A stretch of 64,000 nt of DNA from Chitinophaga silvatica (GCF_003419895.1 NZ_QPMM01000001.1:868001-932000), one strand, 5' to 3'; counted from the first letter of the stretch, positions 37,641 through 47,224 are shown. Program-made: numbers and translations. The notes: generated from the letters alone by a model not told the origin.

Positions 37641-37793
37641 ATGAAACAAATAAAAAAGATCAACAGCAGTGCCCTGTTTCCAATGGTGGCGCTGATCGTT
37701 CTGGTATTTGCGTTCTAACAGCAGACGTTTGAGGTGCCACCGCTGGGTAAGCTGTTGGACCCTTTTGTCTGTGCCGTGCAAAACGAAGAGTAG
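37641..37793 (+). pseudogene. N-terminal fragment of a penicillin-acylase-like gene
   Basis: ATG at 37641 opens a hydrophobic signal-like segment (LFPMVALIVLVFAF) ended by TAA at 37716. The same frame then continues QQTFEVPPLGKLLDPFVCAV and stops at 37791. 'PPLGKLLDPF' close after an N-terminal membrane anchor is the usual opening of Bacteroidota penicillin-acylase-family proteins. Such acylases occur in or near nonribosomal-peptide clusters. With an in-frame stop and no downstream domain, it is a pseudogene. Confidence 0.6.
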
Positions 37794-37827
37794 CAGAAGG
37801 ATGGACTATTGCAGCTGCATGCCGGCA

Positions 37828-38220
37828 ATTTTCCCATCCTATGTTTTTGTGAACCTTAATAACACTCAGGAATATTTCTCGGCGATTGATGCTGATGGTG
37901 CTATGAGTTATGTTAAAATGGGTAAGCTTGCATACCGCGTACCACAGACGGTGATAGACAGTTTGAATATCGTGGTAGGACAGGGAGAAAACTTGGCGGT
38001 TGCTACCGATCATTATCTGCCTGATGAAATAGTTTTCATTCAGAATTGGCCATTAACCGGGTTGTCTTGCGAAGTAATTAAACACAGTGGAAAAACAAAG
38101 GTCCTTGTAAGGGTATATATATTGAACAGAAATGTAATTGCTAATATGTCGCTGCAGATGTTGCAAAATTATTGGTCAGCTGGCATAGACGCAAAGCAGC
38201 AGCAGACGCAGAGAAAATAA
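37828..38220 (+). pseudogene. NusG/UpxY-family antiterminator lacking its N-terminus
   Basis: From 37828 the frame reads IFPSYVFVNLNNTQEYFSAI and continues through YVKMGKLAYRVPQTVID and the KOW-like end LTGLSCEVIKHSGKTKVLVRV, matching the second half of NGN plus KOW of specialised NusG paralogues (UpxY/LoaP type), which control long polysaccharide or natural-product operons. About the first 60 residues are missing. The in-frame upstream codons do not resemble NusG and include the acylase remnant region in another frame. Probably non-functional, unless a fusion start is used. Confidence 0.65.
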
Positions 38221-38696
38221 GAAAGCATAAAAGAGCGAAATTGATGATAATGGTTTATATTATAATATGAGTATACCGGAAAATCATCAATCCTATCATG
38301 ATTACTAAAATAGACTAATTCACCCAGTTCCTGTTATGCTGCTGAAAAAAATCATCTGTAGTGAAACTGGTAATGATTACACTATAGTAATTCTTCGAAG
38401 TATTTGCACGAAAATGTTTCTATCGAGATCCATGAATTCAAATTTTTTGGGATTGTCTGGACAGATCGACCATTACAGTAGAAGTATAAGAAAATATGTA
38501 ATTAAAATATTATATGAAGAATTCTGAAAAACAGTTTATGTTTAGATTTTATATCAGATTCTTATAAGGCATTTCAGGTTATCTAGTGGCGTAATGGAGC
38601 AATTGCAAAGGTCGTGTTTAAGCCAAAGAGTACGACTGACTTTAAGATTGTAAACGAGGTGAAACAGCTGCTCCATCAGGCGAGTGGTAATTATAT
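38221..38696. other. Stretch with no convincing gene
   Basis: 476 bases. A 63-codon frame at 38336-38527 has no recognisable features. At about 38590-38690 a coding-like plus-strand frame (AKVVFKPKSTTDFKIVNEVK) with no start codon may be another gene remnant of unknown origin. The region marks the border between the fossil locus and the AT-rich lanthipeptide locus. Confidence 0.4.
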
Positions 38697-39557
38697 TCAA
38701 AAAAAACCAGTATTAGTAATATAGAATTGTTTTGGAACATTATTCCAGTCTGGAACAATGAATGATCTTTTCTTTTTCAAAAAATGGAAATGAAAATATA
38801 GATATTCTTTTTTCTCATTAAAATTAAACAATTTGCCATTGTTCCAGCTAAGTGTGTCATTCCACTCGCTGAAATTCCCTTGATTATCTAACTTATTTTG
38901 CTCAAGTACAAGATTTTCGAAATAGATTTTCAGAGAATTTGTCTTCTCTAACCGCTTTACCACATGTGTCATGCTGTCTATTTTAGCAGGGATTGCTGTA
39001 ATTGGAATACCTTTTAATAAATGTTTCCAAATCGAATTGCATTCATCAAAAGAGAAAATAGTATTGCTTTGAAATACATATTTATAATGAGTGCTTTCAG
39101 TAAACAGATTATTTACTTTCGAACAATTTCTAAAGATGGTAAAATGACCTGTTAGGTACTCCTTTTTTGCTGTTATTATATCGTATTCATTCAGAATATT
39201 AACGTTTATAAAGGCTTTTAGATTTCCCAATATTAAATCGATATCCAATATTCCCCAATATTGAAAATCTTTAATATAATCTTCGAATATCAATCCATAT
39301 GCTGGTTTGAGATCACATATTTTGTATGGTTCTGTAATTTGAATATTAAATCCTAATTTTAGAGAGGCTAGACTATTGAAATCGTTTAGCGTAAATGCAT
39401 TGAAATAAATATTATTTGTTTCAATAGTAACTGGATTGTCAGAGAAAAAGATAAATGAAAAGTCGGAGTTATATGAGCATGTTTTGATAAATATATTAAA
39501 CCACCTAGGCAATTTGCCAAAGTATGGGATAATAAAAGCAACTTTGGGAAAGATCAT
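38697..39557 (-). CDS. DUF6625-type putative glycosyltransferase
   Basis: 286 residues. It starts with KVAFIIPYFGKLPRWFNIFI, like GT-A enzymes, and has a DxD motif (Asp105, Asp107) in WGILDIDLILGNL, followed by the GHFTIFRN block. This layout is that of DUF6625, a family usually found in surface-polysaccharide loci. It is the last gene of the lanthipeptide operon, 3 bases after the preceding stop, so a role in sugar transfer to the peptide or a related molecule is inferred. Strongly AT-rich, as are all genes to its right up to 57424. Confidence 0.7.
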   Translation of the reverse strand: MIFPKVAFIIPYFGKLPRWFNIFIKTCSYNSDFSFIFFSDNPVTIETNNIYFNAFTLNDFNSLASLKLGFNIQITEPYKICDLKPAYGLIFEDYIKDFQYWGILDIDLILGNLKAFINVNILNEYDIITAKKEYLTGHFTIFRNCSKVNNLFTESTHYKYVFQSNTIFSFDECNSIWKHLLKGIPITAIPAKIDSMTHVVKRLEKTNSLKIYFENLVLEQNKLDNQGNFSEWNDTLSWNNGKLFNFNEKKEYLYFHFHFLKKKRSFIVPDWNNVPKQFYITNTGFF

Positions 39558-39560
39558 TAC

Positions 39561-40448
39561 TTATTGTGTTAATTGTTCCTTCAGATTATTAGTAATTGTA
39601 ACAGCAATCCATTTGGCAAAAGAGGTACTGTTTATATCGGGCAGATTCAAATGATATTGTAGCATAGATAATATGATATTGTAAGAGTCCATTAAGGATG
39701 CATCATTAAAATGCTTACGTAAAAGACTTTTCCACTCAGATATCCAAATTAAAGAGCTGTCTTCTTCCCAAACTTCAAGATAGATTTCATTAATAGCAGG
39801 TAAATTTTTTTCATATACTTTTTCTATATAGCCAGATATTTTATTTTTTTCACTTTCTTTAAAAAAGTATCTTTCCTGGTATCTGGACTCCACAGTCGCT
39901 ATAAGCTGGTTAATAGTATTAATTATTTCTTTATTATCGCCTGTAAGTTTAATCTTAAATAAAACAAATAACAGATAAATTGTAAATGAAAAACAGGTTT
40001 CTTCTTCTATCAGATCTTCCTCAAATTCTTTTAGTATTAATGCCGAAATAAATGTCTGTACATCTATATATTGGTCTTGCCACTCTTCCATTACATCTGG
40101 AAGGTTAATATTTTCTACTATTGAATTATTGGGATAATTCATAAAAAATTGCTTGATTGGATGAGCTATCTCCTTTGTCTCAGATGGTTTTTCGGTTAAA
40201 TAGGTCTGGAGACTTTTCCTGATAAAATCCATAAATTCATCTATAGTAAAAGCATTTATTCTGAAAGACAAGCGAATATTATCTCCTTTGTCGGTATTAC
40301 AATACAGCAATACAGATTCAATTGCATCCCCATTTCGGACCTTAAGTTCTTTTAATAGAGGATTCAGGCAGTTCCGAAAAAATAAGTGCCATTCTGCCTG
40401 GTTATAATATACTGATAAGTTGACGATATTTCTTCGTAAGTCATTCAT
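39561..40448 (-). CDS. Divergent SpaB_C-like protein of the lanthipeptide locus
   Basis: 295 residues, not confidently recognised. The N-terminal layout (AEWHLFFRNCLNPLLKEL, then DNIRLSFRIN) resembles the start of thiopeptide-type or SpaB_C elimination domains, in which W-x-L near the start is followed by a 'RLRF' strand. The C-terminal HM-x-x-NR motif present in the other SpaB_C gene (46293-47213) is absent. It may be a non-catalytic partner, a second elimination domain for a different substrate, or an unrelated accessory protein. It is embedded in the operon with gaps of 11 and 3 bases. Confidence 0.4.
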   Translation of the reverse strand: MNDLRRNIVNLSVYYNQAEWHLFFRNCLNPLLKELKVRNGDAIESVLLYCNTDKGDNIRLSFRINAFTIDEFMDFIRKSLQTYLTEKPSETKEIAHPIKQFFMNYPNNSIVENINLPDVMEEWQDQYIDVQTFISALILKEFEEDLIEEETCFSFTIYLLFVLFKIKLTGDNKEIINTINQLIATVESRYQERYFFKESEKNKISGYIEKVYEKNLPAINEIYLEVWEEDSSLIWISEWKSLLRKHFNDASLMDSYNIILSMLQYHLNLPDINSTSFAKWIAVTITNNLKEQLTQ

Positions 40449-40459
40449 AACAATTAGGT

Positions 40460-41518
40460 TTATTTTAAAGTCAGAGGTTCAGTAATATTAAAATTTTTGT
40501 AAATAAAATCATTTCCAAACCCATGTACATTGACTATCATTTTATTTTCCTGCATGTTCGATTCCATAATTTGCTTGTTGTAAAATTGACTAAATATAAA
40601 GATCGCAGTTTGTATCATTGAAGGATCTGATATCTCGTAAAACAGGTTTTGGGTATAGGTACTTTCCCAACCAAGGTCATCTCCGGAGAAAATAAGTCTG
40701 TCTGTATTATCCCCTTTTTCGAGTATATTTATATATTCTTCTTCACGTTGCCATTTCCCTTCTTTTATTAGTTGCATTATCTTCCTAGGTTGATGATCTT
40801 CAACAATAGCACGATTAAAAGAGTGATCTTTAAAAAGAAATACAAATTCGGAGGTCAAGGGATCAATGTGTCTTAAAAGAAACTTTATCAGATTATTTAT
40901 TGTATATTCCTGTGAAAGACGGTCTTTGTCAGAATGATAAATTGCGGAGAGAAAGTTTTTATTCTCAATCAAAACCCTTTTCACTCCAAATAGCTCTAAA
41001 CGATTGATAAAGTCATAATCTTCAAATCCATAGCAATGCATACGCTCATCGAATCCTTTAATCTGTAGGAAGTCGGATTTTCGCACACAGATTCTTCCCA
41101 AAGCATCTTTGCCCACAACTCCACCTTTTTCTTTATCCAATGTATTCAGGCAAATGTTTGGATCATTGCTGAATGATTGGTTTATGTATGAAGCAAAACC
41201 TTTACCGGTATAATTATCTGCATCAATATTGCAAACAATATCTCCATTAGCTAATTTAAAAGCCAGATTACGACTATGACTTCTATGAAAGAATTGTGGA
41301 GTACTCGTTTTCCAGTAAATCAGCTTTTGGCTTTGAATATATTCCTGAAGATTTTCTTTTATGTATTCTTCTAGTCCATCTGTTGAATTATAATCAAGCA
41401 AAACAAATTCCAGCTGTTCATAATCTTCATTATCCCTGATATTTTTAATAAGTGTGTCTTTAATATGGTGAAGCCGATTCATTGATACCGTACAGAATGA
41501 AATTTTATGATTTGGCAT
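40460..41518 (-). CDS. Family 2 glycosyltransferase (galactosyltransferase-like)
   Basis: 352 residues. A GT-A Rossmann-like N-terminus (KISFCTVSMNRLHHIKDTLI, then FVLLDYNSTDGLEEYI) leads to a DxD-type motif Asp99-Ala-Asp101 in VCNIDADNYTG. The next block, GFDERMHCYGFEDYDFINR, matches the C-terminal galactosyltransferase motif (Glyco_transf_7C), where the ED acids bind the acceptor. It is therefore a probable hexosyltransferase. It lies between the LanC-like gene (44-base gap) and the SpaB_C-like gene (11-base gap) in the lanthipeptide operon. Confidence 0.82.
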   Translation of the reverse strand: MPNHKISFCTVSMNRLHHIKDTLIKNIRDNEDYEQLEFVLLDYNSTDGLEEYIKENLQEYIQSQKLIYWKTSTPQFFHRSHSRNLAFKLANGDIVCNIDADNYTGKGFASYINQSFSNDPNICLNTLDKEKGGVVGKDALGRICVRKSDFLQIKGFDERMHCYGFEDYDFINRLELFGVKRVLIENKNFLSAIYHSDKDRLSQEYTINNLIKFLLRHIDPLTSEFVFLFKDHSFNRAIVEDHQPRKIMQLIKEGKWQREEEYINILEKGDNTDRLIFSGDDLGWESTYTQNLFYEISDPSMIQTAIFIFSQFYNKQIMESNMQENKMIVNVHGFGNDFIYKNFNITEPLTLK

Positions 41519-41562
41519 TTGAGTTAATTTTTGATTTTAGCATTAAGAATAGTTACTTTCAA

Positions 41563-42750
41563 TTAGCTTAATCCTATAGCTTCATCCCAATTTAGATAAC
41601 AATCCGATTGTAGTGATAACAATAAAAGACCTAAGCCTGATAGACCGGCCAGTCCATAATCTCCGGCCCATTTATCTTGTAGATTATAGGTGTTGAAAAG
41701 ATCCATTTCAAATTGTTTTTTTTCATTTACAAAAGGGGTGAAAATGGCGTTTATTAAGTTACCGATATCTTCTTTATATGCCATTTTCTTTGTTTTATGA
41801 TAAACCCTTATTAGAGATTGTATGGTACGTATTGTATAAAAGAGGTATTTTCCTCCATTCATATGTATTCCTTTATTTAAAATTTTACTTATATGCCCTT
41901 CGATATGTGTCTTGTTAAAAATGTTATGGGGATTTAACTCTAAATCCGAAACGAGCCATAAAGCATATGATAACTCTAATATGAGGCAATCCAGCAAATA
42001 ACTGTAATTACCAGAATTTATCTTATCGTAATAGTGATCTTCAATAAGCCGTAAACAAAAATCTATTTTACAAACATTTTCTTTTAGCAATGCAGTAGTG
42101 ACATTTGGATATATACCTAATCTGTAAACTTTATTGAGAAAAATTATAGATTGAGAGATATCCCTAAGTATACTATAATAATGCGGAACCTCACCATTCT
42201 TTAATAAATTCTCTATCTCATGGAAATGATACATCCGTAATTCTTCCATCCAATTTTCCTTATTGATATCTATTTCATTGATGATCCTTATAATATCAAT
42301 TTTAATCGTAGTAGCTTCAAAAGAAGCTTCACTTTTCTGTAATTGTTGAAGCCGGTTACATAGATAAATACCTTTTCCAATTTGACCATGGAATAAGTCA
42401 ATATTTGTTGGAGAATAATGGATAATAGGGGCATTGAACCTAGTTATAATAAAGTCGTTATCTATGTCTATATACTCATTCGTAGTCAAATAACTAAGTC
42501 CCCACCCTATTCCTGATATCCCTAATGCCAATCCTCTGTTTTTATACTCAATATCGGCGACAATATTGAGTATAGCCTTGTCGGCAAGCTCATTGTACTT
42601 CTCATTTTTACTGAATTTGGCATAATTATAAAACAGGATGGCGACCCCCATTTTTCCTGAGTACAAACTGTTATCAATTCTCATCAGATTGTGGGACAAT
42701 GCTTCACACATTGAGTCTAGTAAGATATCTGTTATTCTTGTCAGGTTCAT
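41563..42750 (-). CDS. LanC-like protein lacking zinc ligands
   Basis: 395 residues. The repeated Gly-rich helix-turn motifs of the LanC alpha/alpha-toroid are visible: SGKMGVAILFYNYA, LGISGIGWGLSYL, HGQIGKGIYLCNRL and AGDYGLAGLSGLGLLLLS. However, neither the first zinc Cys motif (WC-x-G) nor the CHG motif can be found, so cyclase activity of the classic type is unlikely. It could be a structural or substrate-binding partner of the zinc-competent LanC at 54586-56532. It follows the exporter gene by 17 bases. Confidence 0.75.
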   Translation of the reverse strand: MNLTRITDILLDSMCEALSHNLMRIDNSLYSGKMGVAILFYNYAKFSKNEKYNELADKAILNIVADIEYKNRGLALGISGIGWGLSYLTTNEYIDIDNDFIITRFNAPIIHYSPTNIDLFHGQIGKGIYLCNRLQQLQKSEASFEATTIKIDIIRIINEIDINKENWMEELRMYHFHEIENLLKNGEVPHYYSILRDISQSIIFLNKVYRLGIYPNVTTALLKENVCKIDFCLRLIEDHYYDKINSGNYSYLLDCLILELSYALWLVSDLELNPHNIFNKTHIEGHISKILNKGIHMNGGKYLFYTIRTIQSLIRVYHKTKKMAYKEDIGNLINAIFTPFVNEKKQFEMDLFNTYNLQDKWAGDYGLAGLSGLGLLLLSLQSDCYLNWDEAIGLS

Positions 42751-42767
42751 AATTAATCACAATTATG

Positions 42768-44957
42768 TTAAAGGTTAAGTTGTTCTTTTACCAGTTTGTA
42801 GTATTCTCCTTCATTTGCAATTAATTCATTATGAGTTCCGCATTCAACAATTCTACCTTCCCGCATAACTACTATTTGATCTGCATTTTTTACTGTACTT
42901 AATCTATGTGCTACAATTACCACTGTTTTACCAGAAAGGAACTCCTCAAGATTTCCTACTATCTCTCTTTCATTATGGGCATCCAACGAGTTAGTAGCTT
43001 CATCAAGGAAAACATAATCAGGGTTTTTATAAACTGCTCGGGCGATTAATAATCGCTGTTTTTGTCCTTGGCTAATCCCACTACCATCTTGCCCTATTTT
43101 TGTATTAAAAGTAAGAGGAAGTTTATCTATGAATTCTTTTATATTAGCTACTTTGACAGCTTTTAACAGCTTTTTTTTATCCACTATATCATCACTTATA
43201 GCAATGTTATTAGCGATTGTGTCAGAAAAGAGATAACCATCCTGAGATACTATCCCACATTTATCTCTCCAGAAGGAGTGATGAATATTTTTCAAGTTGG
43301 TTTCTCCAATTCTAAGCTCACCTTCTGTAGGCTCATATACTTTAAGTAATAACTTCAATAATGTTGTTTTGCCTGATCCACTTAGTCCTACAATAGCGGT
43401 TTTTTTCCCTTCTGGAATTTTAAGACTGATATTTTCTAATACTTTAGGAGAATGAGGCCCACCATAAGAGAATGTTACATTTTCTAAAATTAAAGTTTTA
43501 TTGAATGGAAGCTCAGTTACCAATTCAACATCGGCTTCTATTTCATCCTTCTTGTCATGGATTTCACTTAATCTTTCCAGACTGATTTTAGCATCCTGAA
43601 ATGAATAAATTAATCCAATCAACTGAGAAATAGGACCATTTAACTGGCCTACGATATAAGATATTGACAACATCATGCCTAATGTCATGTTCCCATCAAT
43701 GACAGCTTTGGCAGCCATGTAAGAAATGAGGATGTTTTTAATTCTATCGATGAAAAAAGCACCGGTTTGTTGATATTGTCCTAGGGCAAGCGATTCTACT
43801 GAAATTTTAAATTGTCTGGCCTGTACACGTTCCCATTCCCATCTTTTTTTCTTTTCACAGTTCTGTAATTTTATTTCCTGTACTCCATTCAGCAATTGTA
43901 GTAGTACACTTTGATTTGAGGCCGCCTGGTTGAAATGTTTATAATCTAGTGCTTTTCGCTTTTTTAGGAAAATTGCTGTCCAGAGGATATATAAAGTATT
44001 TCCAATGAGAAATATGAAGAAGATTTTTATACTATAGAATATCAGTAATATTCCAAAGATTACGAAATCGATAATGGAGAAAAGAATATTCAGTGCTGAA
44101 GAGGCTAGAAAACTCTGTATTCGGCTATGATCTCCTATGCGTTGAAGTAAATCTCCAATCGTTTTATTATCAAAAAATGAAAATGGAAGTTTTAATAATT
44201 TTATTAAAAAATCAGAAATTATAGAAATACTGATTCTTGTACCCATATGAAGGAAAATCCACCCCCTAATGAAGTCAACTACAACAGTGGCAGTATATAA
44301 AAGCAGTTGAGAGATTAAGATGAGATTTATAAATGAGAGGTTTTTATTATTGATTCCAATATCAATAATGGATTGAGATAGGAATGGGAAAACTAGTGCT
44401 AAAATGGTACTTATAAGCATACCAACATACAATTGTAAGAAGAATTTTTTGTATGGTTTTAAGTATGAGTAAAAGTATAGTAGCCCTCTTTTTTCATTTT
44501 TTTCTCCCTCTTCTTCAAAAAAAGAAGGAGTTGCCTCAAGAAATAATGCGACACCAGTATCTTCGCCTTTATTTTTTGTACTGATCCAGTTTTTCTTAAA
44601 TTCGTCATGCGATAGTTTTACTAGTCCATGGTTTGGATCGGCAATATGTACATAATTTCTGTCGAGTTTATAGACAACTACAAAATGATTTTGTTTCCAA
44701 TGGGCAATAAAAGGTAAAGGGGCTTCTTCTTTTAGATTTTCAAATGGAAGAGTAGCTGACAATGTTCTGAACCCTATTGACTCTGCAGCTTCGCTTATGC
44801 CTAAAAGAGAAACGCCTTCCCTTGTTATGAAAGATTTTTCTCTTAAAGATTGAAGGGAATAATTCCTGCCGTAAAACGTTGAGATCATTTGTAAACAGGT
44901 TGGTCCACAATCCATTTGATCTAGCTGTCTGAAAAACGGAAATTTTTTAGGGATCAT
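42768..44957 (-). CDS. Peptidase-containing ABC exporter for the lanthipeptide (PCAT/LanT)
   Basis: 729 residues in three domains. Residues 1-140 form a C39 peptidase with the catalytic Cys17 in QMDCGPTCLQMI, a His in NHFVVVYKL and an Asp in ADPNHG; it should cut after Gly-Gly. A six-helix membrane domain (about 165-450) follows. The ABC ATPase (about 490-729) shows Walker A GLSGSGKTT, signature GISQGQKQR and Walker B DYVFLDEATNSLD. The precursor has a GG at residues 29-30, in agreement. It works with the HlyD-type adaptor encoded 24 bases upstream. Confidence 0.93.
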   Translation of the reverse strand: MIPKKFPFFRQLDQMDCGPTCLQMISTFYGRNYSLQSLREKSFITREGVSLLGISEAAESIGFRTLSATLPFENLKEEAPLPFIAHWKQNHFVVVYKLDRNYVHIADPNHGLVKLSHDEFKKNWISTKNKGEDTGVALFLEATPSFFEEEGEKNEKRGLLYFYSYLKPYKKFFLQLYVGMLISTILALVFPFLSQSIIDIGINNKNLSFINLILISQLLLYTATVVVDFIRGWIFLHMGTRISISIISDFLIKLLKLPFSFFDNKTIGDLLQRIGDHSRIQSFLASSALNILFSIIDFVIFGILLIFYSIKIFFIFLIGNTLYILWTAIFLKKRKALDYKHFNQAASNQSVLLQLLNGVQEIKLQNCEKKKRWEWERVQARQFKISVESLALGQYQQTGAFFIDRIKNILISYMAAKAVIDGNMTLGMMLSISYIVGQLNGPISQLIGLIYSFQDAKISLERLSEIHDKKDEIEADVELVTELPFNKTLILENVTFSYGGPHSPKVLENISLKIPEGKKTAIVGLSGSGKTTLLKLLLKVYEPTEGELRIGETNLKNIHHSFWRDKCGIVSQDGYLFSDTIANNIAISDDIVDKKKLLKAVKVANIKEFIDKLPLTFNTKIGQDGSGISQGQKQRLLIARAVYKNPDYVFLDEATNSLDAHNEREIVGNLEEFLSGKTVVIVAHRLSTVKNADQIVVMREGRIVECGTHNELIANEGEYYKLVKEQLNL

Positions 44958-44981
44958 TTTGTTATCTTAATAGTAAACTTA

Positions 44982-46286
44982 TTAACGGGAGGCAGTATCA
45001 ATCAACGATCTGATATTGTTAAAAATTCTCTCGATCAATCTCATATCCCGCGTTATAATTTCTGCATTTCCCTGCATTTCTTGTTTGAATTCTAGGTGCT
45101 TATTTTGGGTAGTTAGCAACCCATCAGACAAAACAACATATACAGTATAAACGTTATTAATTGGAACTAGAGAAATAGACTTAATTTTACCTACCAGCAT
45201 TCCAAATTCATTGTATGGATAGTTGTCCACTTTAATATTAACCTGCTGGCCTATTTCTAATTTACCGGAACCTGAAATGAGTACCATTGCCTGAACCATA
45301 ATATTTTCCGGTCCTACATCCGGCACAATTTTCATTATTTCCTGATTGTTGTTAACAAATTGATTATCTGTCCATAAATTTGCAAAAGTTGCAGTGCCAT
45401 TATATTGTGATATCAACAAATACTTTTGCTTCCATTCAGATAATATGCTTTCTAATTGTTTAAGAGAATTTTGTAATGATATATGCAAAGCACTTTTAAG
45501 TTGAAAATTTGAATTTGTTACCTGTTTTATTTGGTTCGAAAGTTGTTCGGCCTGAATATTATTATTGATTAAACTAGAATTAATTTCTTCAAGAGCTAAT
45601 TGAGATTGAAACAATATTCTTTTTGAATTATCTAATTCCAGTGATGCAAATACTTTTTCATTTACCAACATAGAATCCAAAAGAAACTTCCTTCTCGTAA
45701 TACTTTCATCATTCAGATAAATTTGTTTCTTGATGTTAATTTTCTCGTTGATCTTATGTAACGAAACAATCTGGTTATTGAGTGAGGCGATCTGAATGGA
45801 ATCTATTTGAAATCTGCTAAAAGCTTTAATATCTTCAATACTTTTCAATAAACTATTATAATAAACTTGCAATTCACCCAGCCTAAGGTTTTTATCGAAG
45901 TAGTCTGAATTCAGGATTGAGTCTGTTTGATTGCTGCCAAGATTGAGCTGTTCCAGTTTCATGCTAAGATATTGAACAGCTTCAAGGTCAGTTGTGTTTT
46001 TAAGATAACCTAATACCTGACCCTTTTTCACCCTATCATTGTCCAAAACAAGCAACTTTATTTCACCTGCCGAACGGGCAATAATGCTTATCGGTGGGGG
46101 AAAAGTAGTTAATGTTACTCTTGAATAAACAATGTCTGGATATTTAATTATGCAAGCCATTAAGAGTAGACTTAAAATAACAAAAAAGATACTAGTTATA
46201 CCATATCTAATTACCCAATGCGGTATATGCCCAATTATTTCCTGCACTTCCTGGCTCCTTAATTCAATTTTTTCATGCTCGTCCAT
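44982..46286 (-). CDS. HlyD-family secretion adaptor
   Basis: 434 residues. A short cytoplasmic N-terminus and one membrane helix (about 28-50) precede a half-lipoyl stretch ending VKKGQVLGYL, a long coiled-coil region (about 100-270) and a C-terminal beta-barrel part. This is the typical adaptor of peptidase ABC exporters in Bacteroidota RiPP loci, forming the periplasmic link to a TolC-like channel not encoded here. It is 24 bases upstream of the exporter gene and 6 bases after the SpaB_C gene. Confidence 0.88.
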   Translation of the reverse strand: MDEHEKIELRSQEVQEIIGHIPHWVIRYGITSIFFVILSLLLMACIIKYPDIVYSRVTLTTFPPPISIIARSAGEIKLLVLDNDRVKKGQVLGYLKNTTDLEAVQYLSMKLEQLNLGSNQTDSILNSDYFDKNLRLGELQVYYNSLLKSIEDIKAFSRFQIDSIQIASLNNQIVSLHKINEKINIKKQIYLNDESITRRKFLLDSMLVNEKVFASLELDNSKRILFQSQLALEEINSSLINNNIQAEQLSNQIKQVTNSNFQLKSALHISLQNSLKQLESILSEWKQKYLLISQYNGTATFANLWTDNQFVNNNQEIMKIVPDVGPENIMVQAMVLISGSGKLEIGQQVNIKVDNYPYNEFGMLVGKIKSISLVPINNVYTVYVVLSDGLLTTQNKHLEFKQEMQGNAEIITRDMRLIERIFNNIRSLIDTASR

Positions 46287-46292
46287 AATATT

Positions 46293-47213
46293 TTAGTATA
46301 CTTTATCAAGAAGTTTTAGAAGTAGAAATGCAATAAAAGCTTCGTCAATGTTTAAGATGCCCAATCGGTTATTAGTCATATGTATGTAACTTCCATATAT
46401 AAAAATGATTTTATACGATTCCTGTACTTCAAAGTTCCAGTCTGCAAACAATTTTCCCTGATACAAAAGTTTGTTTAAGTCCTTATGTGTTTTTTTACTT
46501 GTTGTGATCCAACTTTTTGCCCATCCAATATTTTTAAAATCTTCATTCCGGATTTTTGATAAGAAATTATCCAAACCTATTCCTAAATTTTTTTTTTGCT
46601 TATCATAATTATTTTCGAATGCCTGAATAATTGTTTCCGATTTTTCTAAATATGATGTATTATCAATATTTTTCAATATCTGAGTAGCACTAAATAACCA
46701 ACTTTTAAATACATCCTGAAGTAATATTTCCGCTTCCGATCTGCAAAGTCCGGTTGACATAATAAAACATAAATGCATTTTTAACGCAAATCCGATTGCC
46801 CAGGAATTGTAGTCTTCTGACTTATAAGTTATTGCTTTTAGTATTGTTTGAGAGGATGAATAAAACTGAGTTTCAGCAATCGTCATTGCTTGTTCTTCTC
46901 CATACCTACTATATTCTGGTTCATAGTCTTGGTATACATATTTTAGGATATTATAGTGTATAACATCCTCTATTTGCAGAGAATTGAGCCATAGCTCCAA
47001 TTGTGGCTTTACATATCTTTCGATATTATGAGAACTACCATAGAATCGAAGTCGAATATGTGGACCAATATCACTGTATCGAATAAAGAAATATTTATCA
47101 ATGTACTTTTGCCTCTTTAACTTCCTGGCTAAGGGTAAAACCCTCTTTGATAAATAATATTCAAATGATCCTTCAAGATATATGTATACGGCTAACCATT
47201 TTTTTAAATTCAT
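46293..47213 (-). CDS. Stand-alone SpaB_C (lanthipeptide elimination) protein
   Basis: 306 residues of the thiopeptide-type/SpaB C-terminal domain family. The opening WLAVYIYLEGSFEYYLSKRV, the conserved FIRYSDIGPHIRLRFYG segment (about 43-58), and the C-terminal GSYIHMTNNRLG motif (HM-x-x-NR) are all seen. In class I lanthipeptide synthesis this domain eliminates glutamate from tRNA-dependent glutamylated Ser/Thr to give Dha/Dhb. Here it is separate from the glutamylation protein, a split LanB as reported for pinensins. It begins 11 bases after the LanB gene. Confidence 0.88.
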   Translation of the reverse strand: MNLKKWLAVYIYLEGSFEYYLSKRVLPLARKLKRQKYIDKYFFIRYSDIGPHIRLRFYGSSHNIERYVKPQLELWLNSLQIEDVIHYNILKYVYQDYEPEYSRYGEEQAMTIAETQFYSSSQTILKAITYKSEDYNSWAIGFALKMHLCFIMSTGLCRSEAEILLQDVFKSWLFSATQILKNIDNTSYLEKSETIIQAFENNYDKQKKNLGIGLDNFLSKIRNEDFKNIGWAKSWITTSKKTHKDLNKLLYQGKLFADWNFEVQESYKIIFIYGSYIHMTNNRLGILNIDEAFIAFLLLKLLDKVY

Positions 47214-47224
47214 ACCATATCTCT

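Noticed and set aside
38336..38527. 63-codon frame considered as a second precursor peptide
   Set aside because: No leader motif, no Gly-Gly site, and the composition does not suit a lanthipeptide core.
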